Source: Kryptolebias marmoratus
Taxonomy: Eukaryota > Chordata > Actinopteri > Cyprinodontiformes > Rivulidae
Assembly: GCF_001649575.2 (NCBI RefSeq)
Contig: NC_051445.1
Span: 11,882,933 to 11,946,932, forward strand
Length of the DNA: 64,000 bases
Direction of reading: 5' to 3'
Position numbers and translations under genes: made by a program. A model generated the notes under the pieces. The model made no database searches and was not told where the DNA came from. It saw nothing but the letters and a program-made list of their open reading frames with translations. Of this stretch, positions 1 through 13,035 are shown in pieces. Every line of letters begins with the position of its first letter. Within the stretch, counting starts at the first letter, position 1.

Positions 1-840
1 AAACGAAGGAGAGAGAGAGAATGTGCTTTAAGAACTTTAGTAAGCACAAAACAAACGTGCGGACAGACAGCGAGTGGTTCTTTTTCCTTTTATCTCCCCG
101 GCACTCTCCCAGTCTTTCATGTCTTCCAGTTCCTCTCGCCCCTTCGCTCCGGCTGAGGATATAAAAGCTAAACGTGCGGCCAAAATGGATGTCAATTTGA
201 GCTCCTCTCTGATCTGCGGAGAGAAATAACACACATACTGTACGGCGCACTCACACGACAGCTGTAATGGACTGAGGATGTGAAAACTGACAACTACATA
301 AAAATGGACCATCTGGTTTGATGTGGAAGAAGGCACAGAACCAAAGAAAAAAAAGGCAGTATCAATGATAAAGAAGCATAGGGGCTGGATTAAAGGTATA
401 AAATCAAGGACAGAGCGGCAAAGGTCCAGTGGAGAGTTACAAACAACAAGAGACAATTTGTAGCGTCAAACAGAGCCTTTATTTAGACGGTAATTATTCA
501 CACTGGTCATTAGAGAACCGTATCACTTTCCCTCATTTACTGAAAGACAGCGAGGGAGTGGCGGGGCGAGAACGGGAGGCCAATCATTACGCCATATCAC
601 TTTCACCCTTGTTCTGATGAGGGGCAGAGCGGCGCAGCAGACAGACTGAGATTCCACATCCTTCAGCAATAAGACAATAACTAGCAATTAATAATTCAAA
701 TCCCAAACCGCCGGCCGCTGTAGCAGGAGTTAGAAAAAAACTTGTAAACGGAGCGTCTCTGCTCTGGATCATTTCGGTGGGGCGAGCGCGGGTATTTAGC
801 GAAATGCTCTTTTTTTTTTCCCTGCTCCGTTCGCCCGTCC

Positions 841-856
841 TGTTCACATGTGAACA
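841..856. promoter_or_regulatory. Perfect 16-bp palindrome with a CACATGTG E-box core
   Basis: TGTTCACATGTGAACA equals its own reverse complement. The core TCACATGTGA matches the type of site bound by MITF/TFE-class bHLH-zip proteins. It is isolated and function is unproven. Confidence 0.3.
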
Positions 857-2094
857 GCGTGTTTGATGAGAAATATGAGACGGTATAAACACTTTCTCAA
901 GCGGATGTTTTTAAAATGACCATGCTGAGAAGAGACGATGCAGCAGCCTTTTTTTTCCCACTGCTCTGTGCGATAGAAACCACAACAACAACGGAGTCGT
1001 TTAGATTGTTTTTTCCTCATGTGGTTGGCGTTGTCCTGACTCTGTCGTCGTTAAACTTCATTACACTGCTCAAAAAGGAAGCTGTGAACACTGTCAAAGA
1101 AAAAACAAGCCATGGAGGGTCGGGGAGCAATATTCGGCCTTGGTCAGGATCAGTGCTAACCCCTTAGCAAGAATTGTAGCTTTTGGCTGTCCTAAACGCC
1201 ACTAGAAGTCTCTAAAAGACATCAACACATAAGTTACATGACTGGTCAGAGAGGAATAATGTAACGAGAGACAAACAGTGACTGAAATTCACCCTAAATA
1301 TGTGACCCGTGCTGGCAAAATGAGTCCCAATGAGAAATTTTTCAATATAGTGTTATTATTTTCAAACTTTCAAACAAAAATGATCTGTAGTTTGTTGAAA
1401 TTTGGCGATTTATCCCCTTATTGGTCTGGAATGATGTTAACGGTAGTTCCAGCCATTTATTTCAGAACAGGAATCCCCAAGCTTCGCAATGATGCCAGAC
1501 ATTATTTTGAAGGGATTTCCCTGCCAGGTTTCCCAGCCAACAGAGAAAAATTGTCAATTTTAGTGGTAGATTAAATGATAATGCTAAATTACGAAGATTA
1601 GCTGCTATTTTATTTACTGGGATCTCAAGATGGTGTCTTCATTTATATGCAACTCTCCATTTTGGCAAAAATAAATATTGTGATGTTTTTTTGCACGGCA
1701 GCCTGAGCCCATTCCGATTCATTTCGCCATGTTTAGAACTACAAATTAAATTATCTTCTGTCTGTTCTTGTTTTGTTTGTTGTTGTTTTTTTGTCACAGT
1801 TTCAACCTTTCTCCTTCAATCCGGGCTTGAGACCACACAAAAAGTGACCCAAAAGAGACAAAAGAGAATTATTTTAGTGCAGTGGTTTATTTTGGACAAT
1901 GACAATTTTCCATTTCCATCTGATTTGTTTTGTACAGCGGCAGCTTGTGTATGCGTGAGTCAGAAGTAAGAATCTCCAGCTGCGACGACTGGGGCCCATG
2001 GCATCGTCAACATTAAGAACAGTGATAATGGAACACGCTTTCACATCAGAGTTTCCAAAAGTCTCCAATAACACCAGAAAAACTAGATTTGTCA

Positions 2095-2300
2095 CTAGCT
2101 GCACTTTTGAAAAAGAGTTGCTAAAGGGGCCTGAATGTCACTCAACAAAGTTGCTAAGTTGGCAACACTGATCAGGATGTGTTTTGACGCATTGATAATG
2201 TCAGCAATGTTCCACCTGCTGGTGTGAAATGGGTATTTCACTGTTTCTGTTGCTCTTGAAACAAACAAAAAAAAAACATTCTCAGTGAGAAACAAGAAAC
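2095..2300 (-). repeat. Dispersed repeat fragment with a CAGTGTTGCCAAC end
   Basis: On the - strand this begins CAGTGTTGCCAACTTAGCAA and continues with repeated 'TTAGCAACTTT'-type words, a composition I associate with a common teleost DNA-transposon-derived repeat. A related piece with the same 'GTTGCTAAATGACATCA' wording lies near 17.6 kb. Ends are not well defined. Confidence 0.4.
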
Positions 2301-5096
2301 ACCGCAACCCGCTGAAACGTCTCCGTTATCGACGCATCAAAATACAGTCGCTTCTTGTTTTTCTTCTCTTTGACTCCGTTTATAATTTCCTCTCAGTCAT
2401 AAAAGTTTTCAGGGCTTGTTTGAAGTTCAGTGGTGATAAAACCAGAAACAAAGTGAGCCTAATGTGGGAAAAAAAAGGATAAAAACAGCTTTATTGTTGT
2501 TGTGGTTTCCAGCACACAAAGCAATAATGAGCATGCACAAAGTAGGCTGTTACATCATCCCTAAACCTCCCGTATGTTTACATGAATACATAAAAGAACA
2601 AGGTTTTACAACTCTTCACTTTTGAATTTGTAATAAAACTAGCATTCATTTACATGATTACCCATTTTTCAGGCAGCATTTTTTTTATTTTCCACCAAAA
2701 ACATAGATGAGAGGCACAAACAGACCAGAAAAAATGTTTGTTTTGCAAACTATCCGGCGCAATGTAGTCGGGGTGTGTAGTTTCCCGCGTCTCTGGTGGT
2801 AAATCTACCTGATCAGAGAAATCGTGTACAGTCAGCTATAAGCTGAGCGTACTGTTTGTTTTCCTGCAGCACGTCTCCTCAAAGAGCAATTAAGCGAACG
2901 TGTGTGCAGAGTTAATTACAGCGTATCAAGCGGAGAGCTTTTGGAGAGCATGTAGATTTCCTTTTTTCAAACCTGTCAAACATTTTGTCAGGTCAGAAAG
3001 TAACAAACAGTGGAGGAAAAATAACATTTTAACATCACGCAGATACACGCACACACAAGAGCTGCAACTAATTCACCGAATGAAAAAATGTTAATAGGGA
3101 GAAAAGTCACCGACGTGGAATAAAAGAAAGAAGAAAAAAAAATCAGTGCTTTTTTCTTCAGCCCCTTATTTTAAGTAGTAAAGCCTGTTTCAACGTTTCC
3201 TTGGGGAACAATTAACTTGCTTTTAGTTCCTACCACATAAGCATGTCTGCCAAATCCCCATCAGATCACTGCCCACAAAAAGCACAAACTGACACAGACT
3301 ACACACACACACTAAGGGCACAAACTGTAAGACATTTAGGTTGTAGCCTTAATGAAGGGAGAACACATCAAACCACAGTGAAACAGGAAGAAGAAAGCTG
3401 ATGCAAAGAGGTTAAAATTAGACAAAAAGTGATTTGGTTTCTCAGTTAACAGATCTTTAATGTAGCTGTGCGAACTTGACAAGAATAAGTGATTTTTACC
3501 TTTTTTTTTCATAAATAACTAAAGAAAGTGTCTATAAAACGGAAAATTTGATCTGTCGAGGTAAATGAACACAAGATAAGCAAGGTTATCTATGAGTGAC
3601 TGAGTCAGATTTTGTGCTTCTCAAAGAGACCTAAATTATATTCAGAGATACAAACAGGACAGCGATGCCCTGCTACTATATGTGATATATTTATACGGAA
3701 ATATCTTTAAGGCAATAAGCACAAGTGTTTGTTTCCAGACGGAAGAGCTTAAACTGTAGATGCTACAGAGGCGAAGTGAGCTGGCAGTAAATAGATCAAG
3801 ACCTAACCTTCGCCCCAGTTTTTTGGCAGAACATCAAACCGAGAGCACAAACTGCCGCCGCCTCGTTCATCTCCGAGTTAATTTCTCTGCAGAGAGATCA
3901 CTCCATCCGTCTGGGCCGGAAAGGACAGAGGTGGAGGCCAGTTCGGGACGGGATGGAGCGAAAAGGTCCGACAGAAGGGTGGCTGGAATCAGCCGAGGAA
4001 CAGGCGAGCGTGCGGAGAGAGTCATGCGTGCCTTCTTTTTTTTTTTTGCTTTTAATTCGCCAACCATCCACATATAATAGGGGGACAAGACAGCTGAGGA
4101 AGAAAGGGGATGACAGGCGGCTCAAAACAAAGAGAGAGAGCGAACAGCCTAATAGAGGTATTGTTTCACAAAGTGAAAAATGGTCTCCTGTGAGTACAGC
4201 TTTTTATACAGACGAAATTTTGACATTTTGCAGGAGCAAAACACTTGAATATATTACAAAAAAAAGAGAAAAGAAACACAAAAAAAGGGGGGAATAAAGC
4301 CTTGTTGCTGCTTTAGTTATTTGAATCCAGGTACTGTGAGATAACTCATCACCTACAGTATAACACTCAGGGTTCTGTCAAACAAGTCAAATCATCAGCT
4401 ATGAAAACATCAGCTTGTATGCTTTGTTAAAATAATAAGTCATTTAATTTGTCATTTCTTTGTGCAAAAATCAGCCTTATCGTCTGACGAATGAGGCTGC
4501 TGCACATCCAGGTTGCTCTTGATACGATGGAATGACATTGTCTTCCAGCTGGCAGGAGGTTAAACATCTTCTGGGCCATGACACATCACTGACAGCTTCT
4601 TTTTTTTCCCTATCTTTCATTTAAAAACTGCACTCTCATGAGAGGAGCCAGTCAGTCATTCTCAGCAGATGGTTTCCACACCAGGACGTGATGCAGCCGG
4701 TCACTTTGTGTCGTGGTAAAAAAGGTGGTGAGGACTTGACGGTCGGTTAGCCAGCGTGAGAAATGGCAAAACTTTGACGTAGAAGTGCGTGGGAGTCACT
4801 CACAGCACGTAATCTGAGCGCTCGAGTTCTTGCAACATTGTGCGAGATTGCAAGATTCGAGGTTCGACCCAAGCAGCCGTAACTGAGGATTTTTGTTTCA
4901 AGCTTTGGCAAGAAAAGGCGGCGGGCGATACGCACTTCTTCAGGGGAAATGGAAAGAGCGCAAACCCGCCACGAGAGGCTCGTCGACCAAAATCCCTTCA
5001 GGAGCAAGGAAGGGGGTTAATCAGGGAAACACCCAAGAGGCCAAAGATGATCCCGATGGAGCTGGGTGTCCTTATGGACCTCTGGCTGCACACCGG

Positions 5097-5262
5097 CAGG
5101 ACAGGAACCCTAAACACACCGCTGGAGCGACAATCAAGTGCCTAATTGTCCCGAAATGGTCCTCAGTCCAGCTCTCTGGTTTCATTTAAAGATTACTGGA
5201 CAGTAGCAGCACCCATCCAACCTCTGGAGCAGTTTAGCCACGAAGAATGGTTAGACTTAAGA
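5097..5262 (+). pseudogene. Tc1/mariner-like transposase relic
   Basis: The sequence encodes QDRNPKHTAGATIK (5097-5138), recognisably the block around the second catalytic aspartate of Tc1-type DD34E transposases (usual form QDNDPKHTS). After a deletion that removes the third catalytic residue and its PDLNPIE context, a shifted frame gives LEQFSHEEW (about 5224-5250), which resembles the C-terminal LEQF..EEW block of the same family. The deletion and frameshift make it a dead fragment. No terminal inverted repeats were found around it. Confidence 0.55.
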
Positions 5263-5759
5263 TTTCATATGCTGTATTTACCATACAGTAAAACTGTGCA
5301 TTTGGACAAATATACATATTCCAAATCAGCTTGAGACGCCTTCCCTAATTATTTAAATCAAAAATCATTACCTTCACAGATCGAGGCAGTTTCGAGGTGG
5401 TGTCCCCGGTCATTTGGTGGCCTACAGGTCCGGACATAACAGCTCTGTGTACGAGCAGACCAGATTACGCAGCTTCAAAAGAGGAATAAAGTGAAACAGA
5501 GAAAAGCATATTGGATGTTGGATCTGTGGTGATGAGGAGACAAGAGAGCCACAATTGCTCACGTCTCGGAGTGCTGTATTCAGCAGGGGCCACTTATAAA
5601 GTCAATAGTAATGGATAGCACATCCCGAATCAGTACAATACGAGACTTTTCCTCTTTATCTGCTTACGTGTAGTCCTGGCAACAACAATGGTCACATTGA
5701 ATACCTATCCAGCACACCCAGCTCTCATATTTTCTTTACAAATAGCAACTATTAGTCAC

Positions 5760-6340
5760 CAAAGGAGCTGAAGATGCTCCGCAGATGAGAAGAAAAAGAA
5801 AAAGAAATGGCCATCAATACACGAGAGTGCAAGGAAAGAGTAAACACAGAAGAAAAGCAGGTGGAGCTGAGGAAACAAGAAAAGAGAGTGACGGGGGCCT
5901 GAGGGGAAGTAAGAAAGAGTGGTAAAAAAGCATTCAATAAACACGTCTCTATAGTAACCAAGATGTAATTTGCTTGGTGAGAAAGGGAGAACGACGGAGA
6001 TTGAGGGAGAGTGATGGCGAGAGGGGAATAGAAAAGCATTTACCATCACTGCTTGAGTCCAGAGCTGTAATTATGGAAGTGAGACGCAGCAGCGGAGGGG
6101 GAGGAAAAGAGCGGAGGTACATACGAGAAAAGAGCTGCACACAATGTACCATTAACAAAAGGAAAAGGTGAGAGGGGGGAAAATACACACAAGCGGAGTG
6201 GCAACCCCATAAAATTGGCACTGTTGCAAATAGGTGGCGTGGGTGTGTGGCGGCGAGGCAGGGGGAGGGAAAACGGCGAGCAAAGTGGCAAAGATGAAGG
6301 AAAAAGTTGCAGAAAAGCGTGCAGGACTGAGTGCGGGTTC
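5760..6340. other. Purine-rich tract on the + strand
   Basis: Long runs of A/G dominate the + strand (for example around 5765-5900 and 6070-6180), giving spurious open frames rich in Ser, Phe and Pro on the other strand. No coding homology is visible. Confidence 0.5.
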
Positions 6341-6604
6341 ATTTGTTTGAGGACAAATGTTAAAAATTATACCCCTTTTTTTCCCCCACCAACACAAGCA
6401 TAAAACCTTAACAACTCAGTTAAGTGCAGGTAAAAAGTGTCGACGTGAAGAGTGACGGGTGAGGACGAACAGGTGTCTTCACTTCGTGGTGAGTGATGGA
6501 CCAGGACGTGAAACGCACAGGCCGATCTAAACAGGAAGAGGCAGAAAATAGCAGGACTACAGAGAAGATGGAGAACGGGGCCGGTTCCTCGGAGTGTGTG
6601 TTTG

Positions 6605-6606
<2 letters not shown>

Positions 6607-6666
<60 letters not shown>
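6607..6666. repeat. (GT)n microsatellite
   Basis: About thirty uninterrupted GT units. It is probably length-polymorphic and creates an artificial His-Thr/Cys-Val open frame on both strands. Confidence 0.95.
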
Positions 6667-6667
<1 letters not shown>

Positions 6668-7179
6668 AGAGTGGAGTCAGGTGAAATAAGAAGAATAGTG
6701 TTGACGGTGCGTGTACGTGTAGGGGATTTGATTACAGCTCGGCCGGTGGTGATTTCGCTCTTTGTAACAACAACAGGATTATAACCGCTGCTGCTGCGTA
6801 AAGAGACCGGGGGGGGGGAGTGATGGTCCAGACTCAAAGAGCAGCACGAAGCACACGCCAAACAATCTTCTAAAGATGTGTTTTTGATTCCTAAAGACCT
6901 TTCACTTCTCATTCGAGGAGCCTTCTCGTATCAAACTGACTGGAGCGGAACTGAGGCCACCGTCCACACGGGAAGGGAAGGACTAAGCAAAGGTTGTTTT
7001 TTTTTTATTGTTTCAGCTCTGTTCCCATACAGGAACAACTATTTTAAGGAGTTCCAGAAAAAATATCCTGTTACACCACCCTTGTTTTTGTGTAGACGGC
7101 CAAAACGCAACCACCTCTAACCCAACCTGCAAGTTTTAGACTAAAATAACCTGATGTTAAACTGTCCTATCTGTTTGTG

Positions 7180-7272
7180 CTTGGAGTATGTATTGTGGGT
7201 GACTCTCAGCTACTACCGCACCAAATTTTAGCTCCATATCTGTAAAACCGACGGAGTTACAGCCACATCAGT
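7180..7272 (+). repeat. Family A dispersed repeat, 5' fragment
   Basis: It begins with the family signature GACTCTCAGCTACTACC followed by a 'TTTTAGCTC.ATATCTGTAAAACCGAC' segment, then loses similarity. It lacks the YY1-like block present in longer copies. Confidence 0.6.
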
Positions 7273-7837
7273 GTCTCAGGGTAGTATCGGCGTCAGCTTT
7301 AGAGCTGACGTGATCATAAGCAGGAAGCTCCGAGAGCATCGGTGCACGTGTCTCCGTGTGCGTCACAAGCTGCCACTCGTGATACGAACATACTTTGCCA
7401 CTCTAAATGCAAATAAAACACAGTTTGAACAAATCAAATTGTTGCCTTTCAGCTGGCCGAAAGGCAACAGGCGCAACTCGTGTTCAGTCTGTTGGAAATG
7501 AAAAGAAAAAGGAGTCCAAACATGGACACATTTGGGTTGTAGTTGTTGTTGTTTTTACTGTAGAAATATCTAAAAGACAGGCATGATCCAAGTGCTTCAC
7601 TTACTTTACTACTTTTTTTTTTTTTTCAAGATGCTCCCTAATAATTATCAGTAAGCAGTTGAGCACGAGAATCCTTTTTGAACATGAGCAGCATTTCAGT
7701 GTGGTCATATTTAGTTTCGCATTCATGTTTTTTTTTGTTGTTTTTTTTAAGTTTATTGTCACATTGTGAAGGTGGAGTCGGCTCCTCTTTCCAGTTGCAT
7801 TGTTCGCAAAACCTGAGAAGTGAAGGGGTGAACAACT

Positions 7838-8205
7838 AACAGCTGTCATCTTAAAACGAGTCCAGAAGTTTGATAGAAGTTTGAGCAAATGCAGTTTTAA
7901 AAACCTTTTTTATCCCTTCATCACAAAACTCCCATCAGAAGTGTCTCAGGTTTCACCAGAGGTGCTACTGCTAGCTGCTTTTGCTGTTTGTGCTCACACA
8001 TAACCACAGAATTCTGATGCAACGATGTAAAGCTTTATAAACTAGTGTTTGCGAGAAGCGCTCTAAAGTTTTGAAATTGCAGTCCGGTCAGAATTGAACT
8101 CCATTTCTCCACTTTGAGGTTGCTCAGAGAGCTACCTACAACAGGTAAGATATTGTTTGTTCATAATCGTTCCACAGAACCCCAGTTCAAAAGATCTGAA
8201 CTGTG
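7838..8205 (+). repeat. Family B foldback element, right arm only
   Basis: It carries the right-arm words GGTCAGAATT, AGCTACCTACAACAGG and GGTAAGATATT, followed by a 'CCACAGAACCCCAGTTC' end. The 5' part (AACAGCTGTCATCTTAAAA) is shared with the copy at 40.06 kb. I find no opposite-orientation arm next to it, so it looks like a single arm. Confidence 0.5.
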
Positions 8206-8544
8206 TGTTTCAGTCCATCTGTGCAAGAAAAACACAAAAGGTGCAACAGCTGCTGCGTTCAGCAAACAGATGATTTCACTCTGAGCTCAACCCGTCTTAC
8301 CTTCTTCCAGTCTGGTCCAGGTGAACCGGTGAGAACAGCTTTTTTTCTAAGCCTGCAGTCCACGCCCAAAGAGACACAACCGTCACCCAAAGGCCGATGA
8401 CGTACGCACACCCATCAGCAGGGACGTCGTGGACATCGGAGTTTTCACTCAACGTGTATTTCTGCCAAAATTCTATATAATTCAACATGCTTCTCCGCAG
8501 GTTTAGGACCTTCACTTGTTGTTCTGTAAGCAGGTTTACTCCAA

Positions 8545-8690
8545 GTTCCCGTCCACACGGAAACAGCGTTTTAGGAGTCCCTAAATGGTGCTAAACGGTA
8601 ACGACTGAAACGCCATCCTTGCGTTCGCACGTGGACAGCCAGAACGCCACCTTTTGAAAACAGTGGCGTCACCTAATCCAGCTCTAATTC
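8545..8690 (+). repeat. Dispersed repeat, probable MITE fragment
   Basis: The wording (CCGTCCACACGGAAACAGCG ... GCACGTGGACAGCCAGAACG ... TTTTGAAAACAGTGGCG) has the form of a widespread teleost short DNA element containing internal inverted words (TCCACACGG / CGTGGACAG). The ends are degraded. Confidence 0.4.
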
Positions 8691-8942
8691 AACCTGCGAC
8701 AGATGCAACAATGACAGATTACAGGCTTACGTTTGTGCGGTAGTTTCTCAACTACGGCCAAACCTTCAAATCCTGCATTCAGTGAGCCAAGAAGACTGAT
8801 GACCAATAACATTGCTTTGACTAGAGTTCAGAAAAGAAAGTACCAAATAATCAAAAGCGAAAAAGGTTTTTATCACTTTACTAAAGCAAACAATACAAAT
8901 CACATGAGAAATGGGAATAACATTTCTGTATAAAGGATTTAC

Positions 8943-9255
8943 TTGAACATGGGTGGAGCAGCGGTCGGAGCTGTCGCCTTACAGGAAGAAGGTCATAAGT
9001 TCGCCTCTCTTCTGTGGAGTTTGTGGATCCCCCCCCCCCCCGTGCACGGGTGGGTTTTCTCAGGATGCTTCGGTTTCCTGCCAAAAACATGCACTTTACC
9101 TTTAACTGGCAGCTCTAAATCGTAACTAGATGGGAGTGAAACTGTGAATGATTGTTTGTCTCAGTGTGAGTCCCCGTGATGGACCTCTCGCCCAACGACA
9201 GCTGGAGATCGACACCAGCTCGCCGTCACCTGTAAACAAAATAGACGGACGGACA
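8943..9255 (+). repeat. tRNA-derived SINE-like element
   Basis: The 5' part has pol III-like boxes: an A-box region GGAGCAGCGGTCGGAGC and a degenerate B box GGTCATAAGTTCGCC. It is followed by the conserved fish SINE body ('GGGTTTTCTC.GG', 'CGGTTTCCTGCC', 'AAAACATGCA', 'GTGAATGATTGTTTGTCTC', 'GATGGACCTCTCGCCC'). It is interrupted by a C homopolymer and lacks a clear tail. Confidence 0.6.
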
Positions 9256-11609
9256 ACAGCTCGGCTGTGATCTTATTGGGTCCCCTGTCCATGAAAAGGA
9301 TTCCGTTTTTGCTATCCTCGTCTTTTTTGCCTTCTTGTTTTCACCAGCTTTGCGCTCACGTTCCACGCCTTGCTTTCTGTTTCTTCCAACACAAAAACCA
9401 CAGTTTTTCCAATATATATATATATATTTGTTGTCATATTTAAAAACCTTCTCATAAACATGGCACCTTTTCTAGAACCTTCTTCAAAATGCGGCAAACG
9501 ATCCAAAACGCTGCAGCGACTCCTGCCAGACCTGCATGTGGCGCTGTAACGATGCCACACAAAAAAGACAGGAAACAAGGCATGGGGCGCGTGAGTAAAG
9601 ACGTCACGAGGTGGAGCATCGTGACACCACCACTGCTGTGTTTATATGAAAACACGACGGTGGCGTTTGAAGATTTTCTGTCTCTGCATGGACGGAAGGC
9701 TGAAAGAATTATAAACGTGTTGACGAAAACCCCCCTGTGCCTCTAAAATAGGGAAAAATAAAAACTGAGTGGGCCACCAGAGAATGTTTTCTAAAATAAA
9801 CTTTACCAAGAGAGAAAAAAAAAAAATCACATTTGACCAGTAATGAGAAGATCAATGAGAGTGAAGATGAGGACGGGTGATGGATAGAGTCTGAGGGGGT
9901 AAATATTTTGGGCCGACTGCTGATAATGATGAATAGACAGACGGGAGATGGGCCAAACACTGAAAAAGAAAAGAAAAAGGTGGGAGAAGATTTGAGTGAG
10001 TAAACATAAGGACCTTGAGTCGCTGCTGAGATAAGCTGAAACAAAAACTCGTCAGCTTTGCGCATCATAAGTTCAGACTTCAACTGACCGTCCCGTGAGG
10101 TAAATGAGAGCACTTTTCTCCCAAATCTAACTTAGCGGGGAAATCTGGTCAATTTATGGCCTCCGACTGCAGAGTTAGCTGCGGGGCCTCTGAATACTTT
10201 AGCTGATATATTCTCGAGACAGCCCCAAACTGAGAGCTGGGGAGGGTTTCCGGAGGGAAACAAAAGAAGAAATTTTCAGAGATAATTTTCCGCCTCTTGC
10301 ACATGTGCGACATTTGTAACGAGGTGTCCGGTCGCGTAGATCCATCACAGTGATGGAGGGAGAGGGAGACGCTCCTCTGTAGTCTGCTCCGTGTTTGCTG
10401 AAGGAGCGCAAACTCACCGGGGATGAATTAGCCACACAGGAGCGCTGAGGCATCATGGGAAATTAATGATCGGGACCTCCAGGAAGTGAGCTAATGAGTC
10501 GCGCACACACACAAGCGCCCCCCGAGCCACACGCACCAAAAAAAAAACAAGGCGGGAAAAACAAGGCGTGCGAGGAGGAGGTCCCGCGGAGAAGGAAGTG
10601 TCCGAAAACATACAGCAGCTCCCGACACGACGAGCGTTCGCTGTAGCTTTGTCGGGAGGAGAAGCGGCGTTGGTGATCTCTCAGACAGATAATTAGAGAC
10701 GACCACCGGCAGCTGTCGCTCGTGGAGGCGCAGTGATCACGGCTGCCGCACGAGGTGGCTGACGACAAGCCAAGAACTCATTCTCGTCAGCCTCTAATCC
10801 GCATCCTGCATGGGACTCCTGCAACAACAAAACAACAACAACGAAAAAAACAAGTCACATGGAGGTGATGCGTGCTCCCGCCAAGTTCTGTTAGCAGAGA
10901 GGGGACGTTTTCTTACTGTGAGCTCCCAAAAGGCACCTTTACTGCTAAAAAAAACAAAAAGATGCGAGTTCTTTCCCGGACAAGTACAAATAAAACTGAG
11001 CTCCACATCAGTCAGTGTAAGAACAGATTAGCAGCGGGGCCTAACAAGCTCAGGTCCCTCAGAGGGTCGTTTCAGCTGCGTTTGTAAAAGTTTCCTTTGC
11101 TTTTAAGGCTGTTCAACCAAGCTTTAAATGGCCCCTGTGCTGCTGAAATGGTTTCATTCCAGTTTTACAGGTCTCGTCTCAGGAGGTGCAGGTAAGTGGC
11201 ACGCTCTCAGAGGTCAGAGGTGTGCCACAGGGGCGTGTGTGTTCTCCTCATCTTTCTGCTGTAGATTCACGAAGGCTGCGTTCACTGTAGCTCGGAAAAA
11301 GGGACTCTTTGAACAGATACTTTCAGGTAAACTTTGTGTAAAACCAATCAGCTCGAGCTCTTGTTTACCTATAAAGTATATAGCTTTAATTAATTAAGGG
11401 CCTTTTATGTCGGCGTTTTAAACTAAGATTGTTTCATGAGGCAAAGGAAGGAAGTCACAGCTGTTTTGGCAAAACCTTACAAATGATGCCGAGCTGTTAT
11501 GAAGTCTTTTCATCTTGATTTTCAACCATTTTAGTCAACTTTTGAAAATAGCATCATGGCTCATCTCATGCATTTTCACAAAATTTTGAACAAGCAGTTA
11601 GCAATTGTA

Positions 11610-12165
11610 ACGTGTGTGGGGAGTGACTCTCAGCTACTACCACAGCAGATCGTAGCTCAGTATCTTTACAGTTGACTGAGTCACAGCCAATTAGGTGGTT
11701 TCTAAGGTCCAGTAGCTGTGGCAGCCATTTTGAACTGAATTGCCTCCAAAGGTAAATCAGTTGTAGATGTGCATCCAGTGATTATATTCTGAGAGTTTCA
11801 ATAAAATCTGTCCAGTAGTTCATGAGCTAGTTCGCTAACAGACAAACAGGGTTAACTCTAGTCGACGCCCAAGTTTTACGTGAAGATTTCACACAACGTG
11901 CAGCGCTCAGAGTATGTGTTGTGGATGACTCTCAGCTACTACCATACACCAGCTTTGTCTCAATAGCTTTAAAACTGACAGAATTATAGCCATTTCCGTG
12001 ATTTCTTAGGTCAGTTAGCTGTGGCAGCCATCTTGAATGGAGTTGACTCCCAAAGGTAATCAGCTGTGGATGTGCATCCAACGTATATTTTCTGAGAGTT
12101 TCATTAAAACACGTCCGGTGGTTTGTGGGATTTTTTTGCTAACAGACAGACAGAAGAAAAAAAAA
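11610..12165 (+). repeat. Family A repeat, head-to-tail pair
   Basis: Two copies start with CTCTCAGCTACTACC about 302 bases apart (near 11625 and 11927). Both contain a 'TTAGCTGTGGCAGCCAT' block, a 'GTGGATGTGCATCCA'-type segment, 'CTGAGAGTTTCA.TAAAA' and a terminal 'GCTAACAGACA.ACAG'. The second copy has the full GGCAGCCATCTTGAA word at about 12022 and ends in a poly(A) run. Confidence 0.75.
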
Positions 12166-12429
12166 AAAAAAAACATTATCGCCTGCCACCCTGAAAAGTG
12201 GGTGCTATGGACCTACCGTAAAAAAAATGCAACAAAACAGTCATAAAGAAACATTGAGGAAATATAAAAGAATTTAACTTAAAGGACAAAACGCTTAAAG
12301 ATAAACAATAAATTTAAGTTCTGTATCCACTTAAGGGCAAAACAATCCCATTCTTATGTCTTTTTTTGTCTCTTTTAGTTTGGGTGTCTTCTTGGGGGGT
12401 CTGGGGGGGTCTGTTTTTTCCCCTACAAC

Positions 12430-13035
12430 CCGCCCCTGATCATTCCACCTTAAACTCAGAAGACTTCCTGAAACGGCTGCAGGCTCGACCCTCGCGCTCA
12501 CGCCAGTCGGCGCACCTCGCAAGCCTTTCACGGCGCGCTCCTCCTGCGGGGCTCGCGCGGATGCCACACCCGGCTGCTCCGATTGGTCCGAAGTTTTCCC
12601 CCATGGCCCCGCCCCCCACCACCACCTCCCCCTCGGATCTGCAGCATCCGCCCTTCCAGCGCTTCCCGCAGCCTGTTGCTGCCAAAGAACCAGCTGGCGG
12701 ACTCGATCCTCAAACCAACCCCGGTGACCTTTTCGAGCTCGGCTCCTGAGCCGCCTCGCGCGTAACGCGGACACTTTTGGAGCGCGCTGACCTCTCCGAC
12801 CCCTCCGCCGCCGATTTTGCCCCCCACCCCACACACACACACACACACACCTCACTTTCTGATCATTTTGACATCATGTCAGGCTGCCGCGGCGGAGCGC
12901 GCAGAGGCGTGACCTCCCTCACGTGCTGGTGAAACTTCACGGAGCAGGTGGAGGGAGGGAGGAAGTTGGACACCTGGCTGTCAGATCTGCTTCACCTGGC
13001 GGAGGGGGGTGGAGGGGGGTCAATCCGGCAGGACG
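12430..13035 (+). promoter_or_regulatory. CpG-rich promoter and 5' UTR region of the ephrin-A gene
   Basis: GC and CpG content rise sharply here compared with both flanks. Visible elements are an inverted CCAAT box (GATTGG at about 12581), a GC box (CCCCGCCCC near 12606), a CA repeat (about 12830-12850) and a CACGTG E-box near 12919. There is no convincing TATA box, which fits a CpG-island promoter. The transcription start cannot be placed from sequence alone. A frame across 12366-12749 is open only because the DNA is GC- and Pro-rich. Confidence 0.55.

Larger units (their letters stand above)
1..12365. other. Upstream intergenic region, no recognisable gene
   Basis: I see no conserved protein exon in this stretch. 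Open frames are short, interrupted, and look like no family I know. The DNA is a patchwork of AT-rich unique sequence, purine-rich tracts (about 5760-6330), simple repeats and dispersed elements that are listed separately. A stretch at 1268-1700 has the texture of an old dispersed repeat but I cannot name it. The 10.2-10.8 kb portion is more GC-rich and could hold regulatory DNA, but nothing in it decides this. Confidence 0.6.

Noticed and set aside
4850..4875. tRNA-like B box GAGGTTCGACCC
   Set aside because: There is no A box at the right distance and no cloverleaf can be drawn, so it is not a tRNA gene.
12366..12749. 127-residue Pro-rich open frame upstream of ephrin exon 1
   Set aside because: It lies in the CpG-rich promoter, has no family resemblance, and overlapping frames on the other strand are equally open because of GC content.
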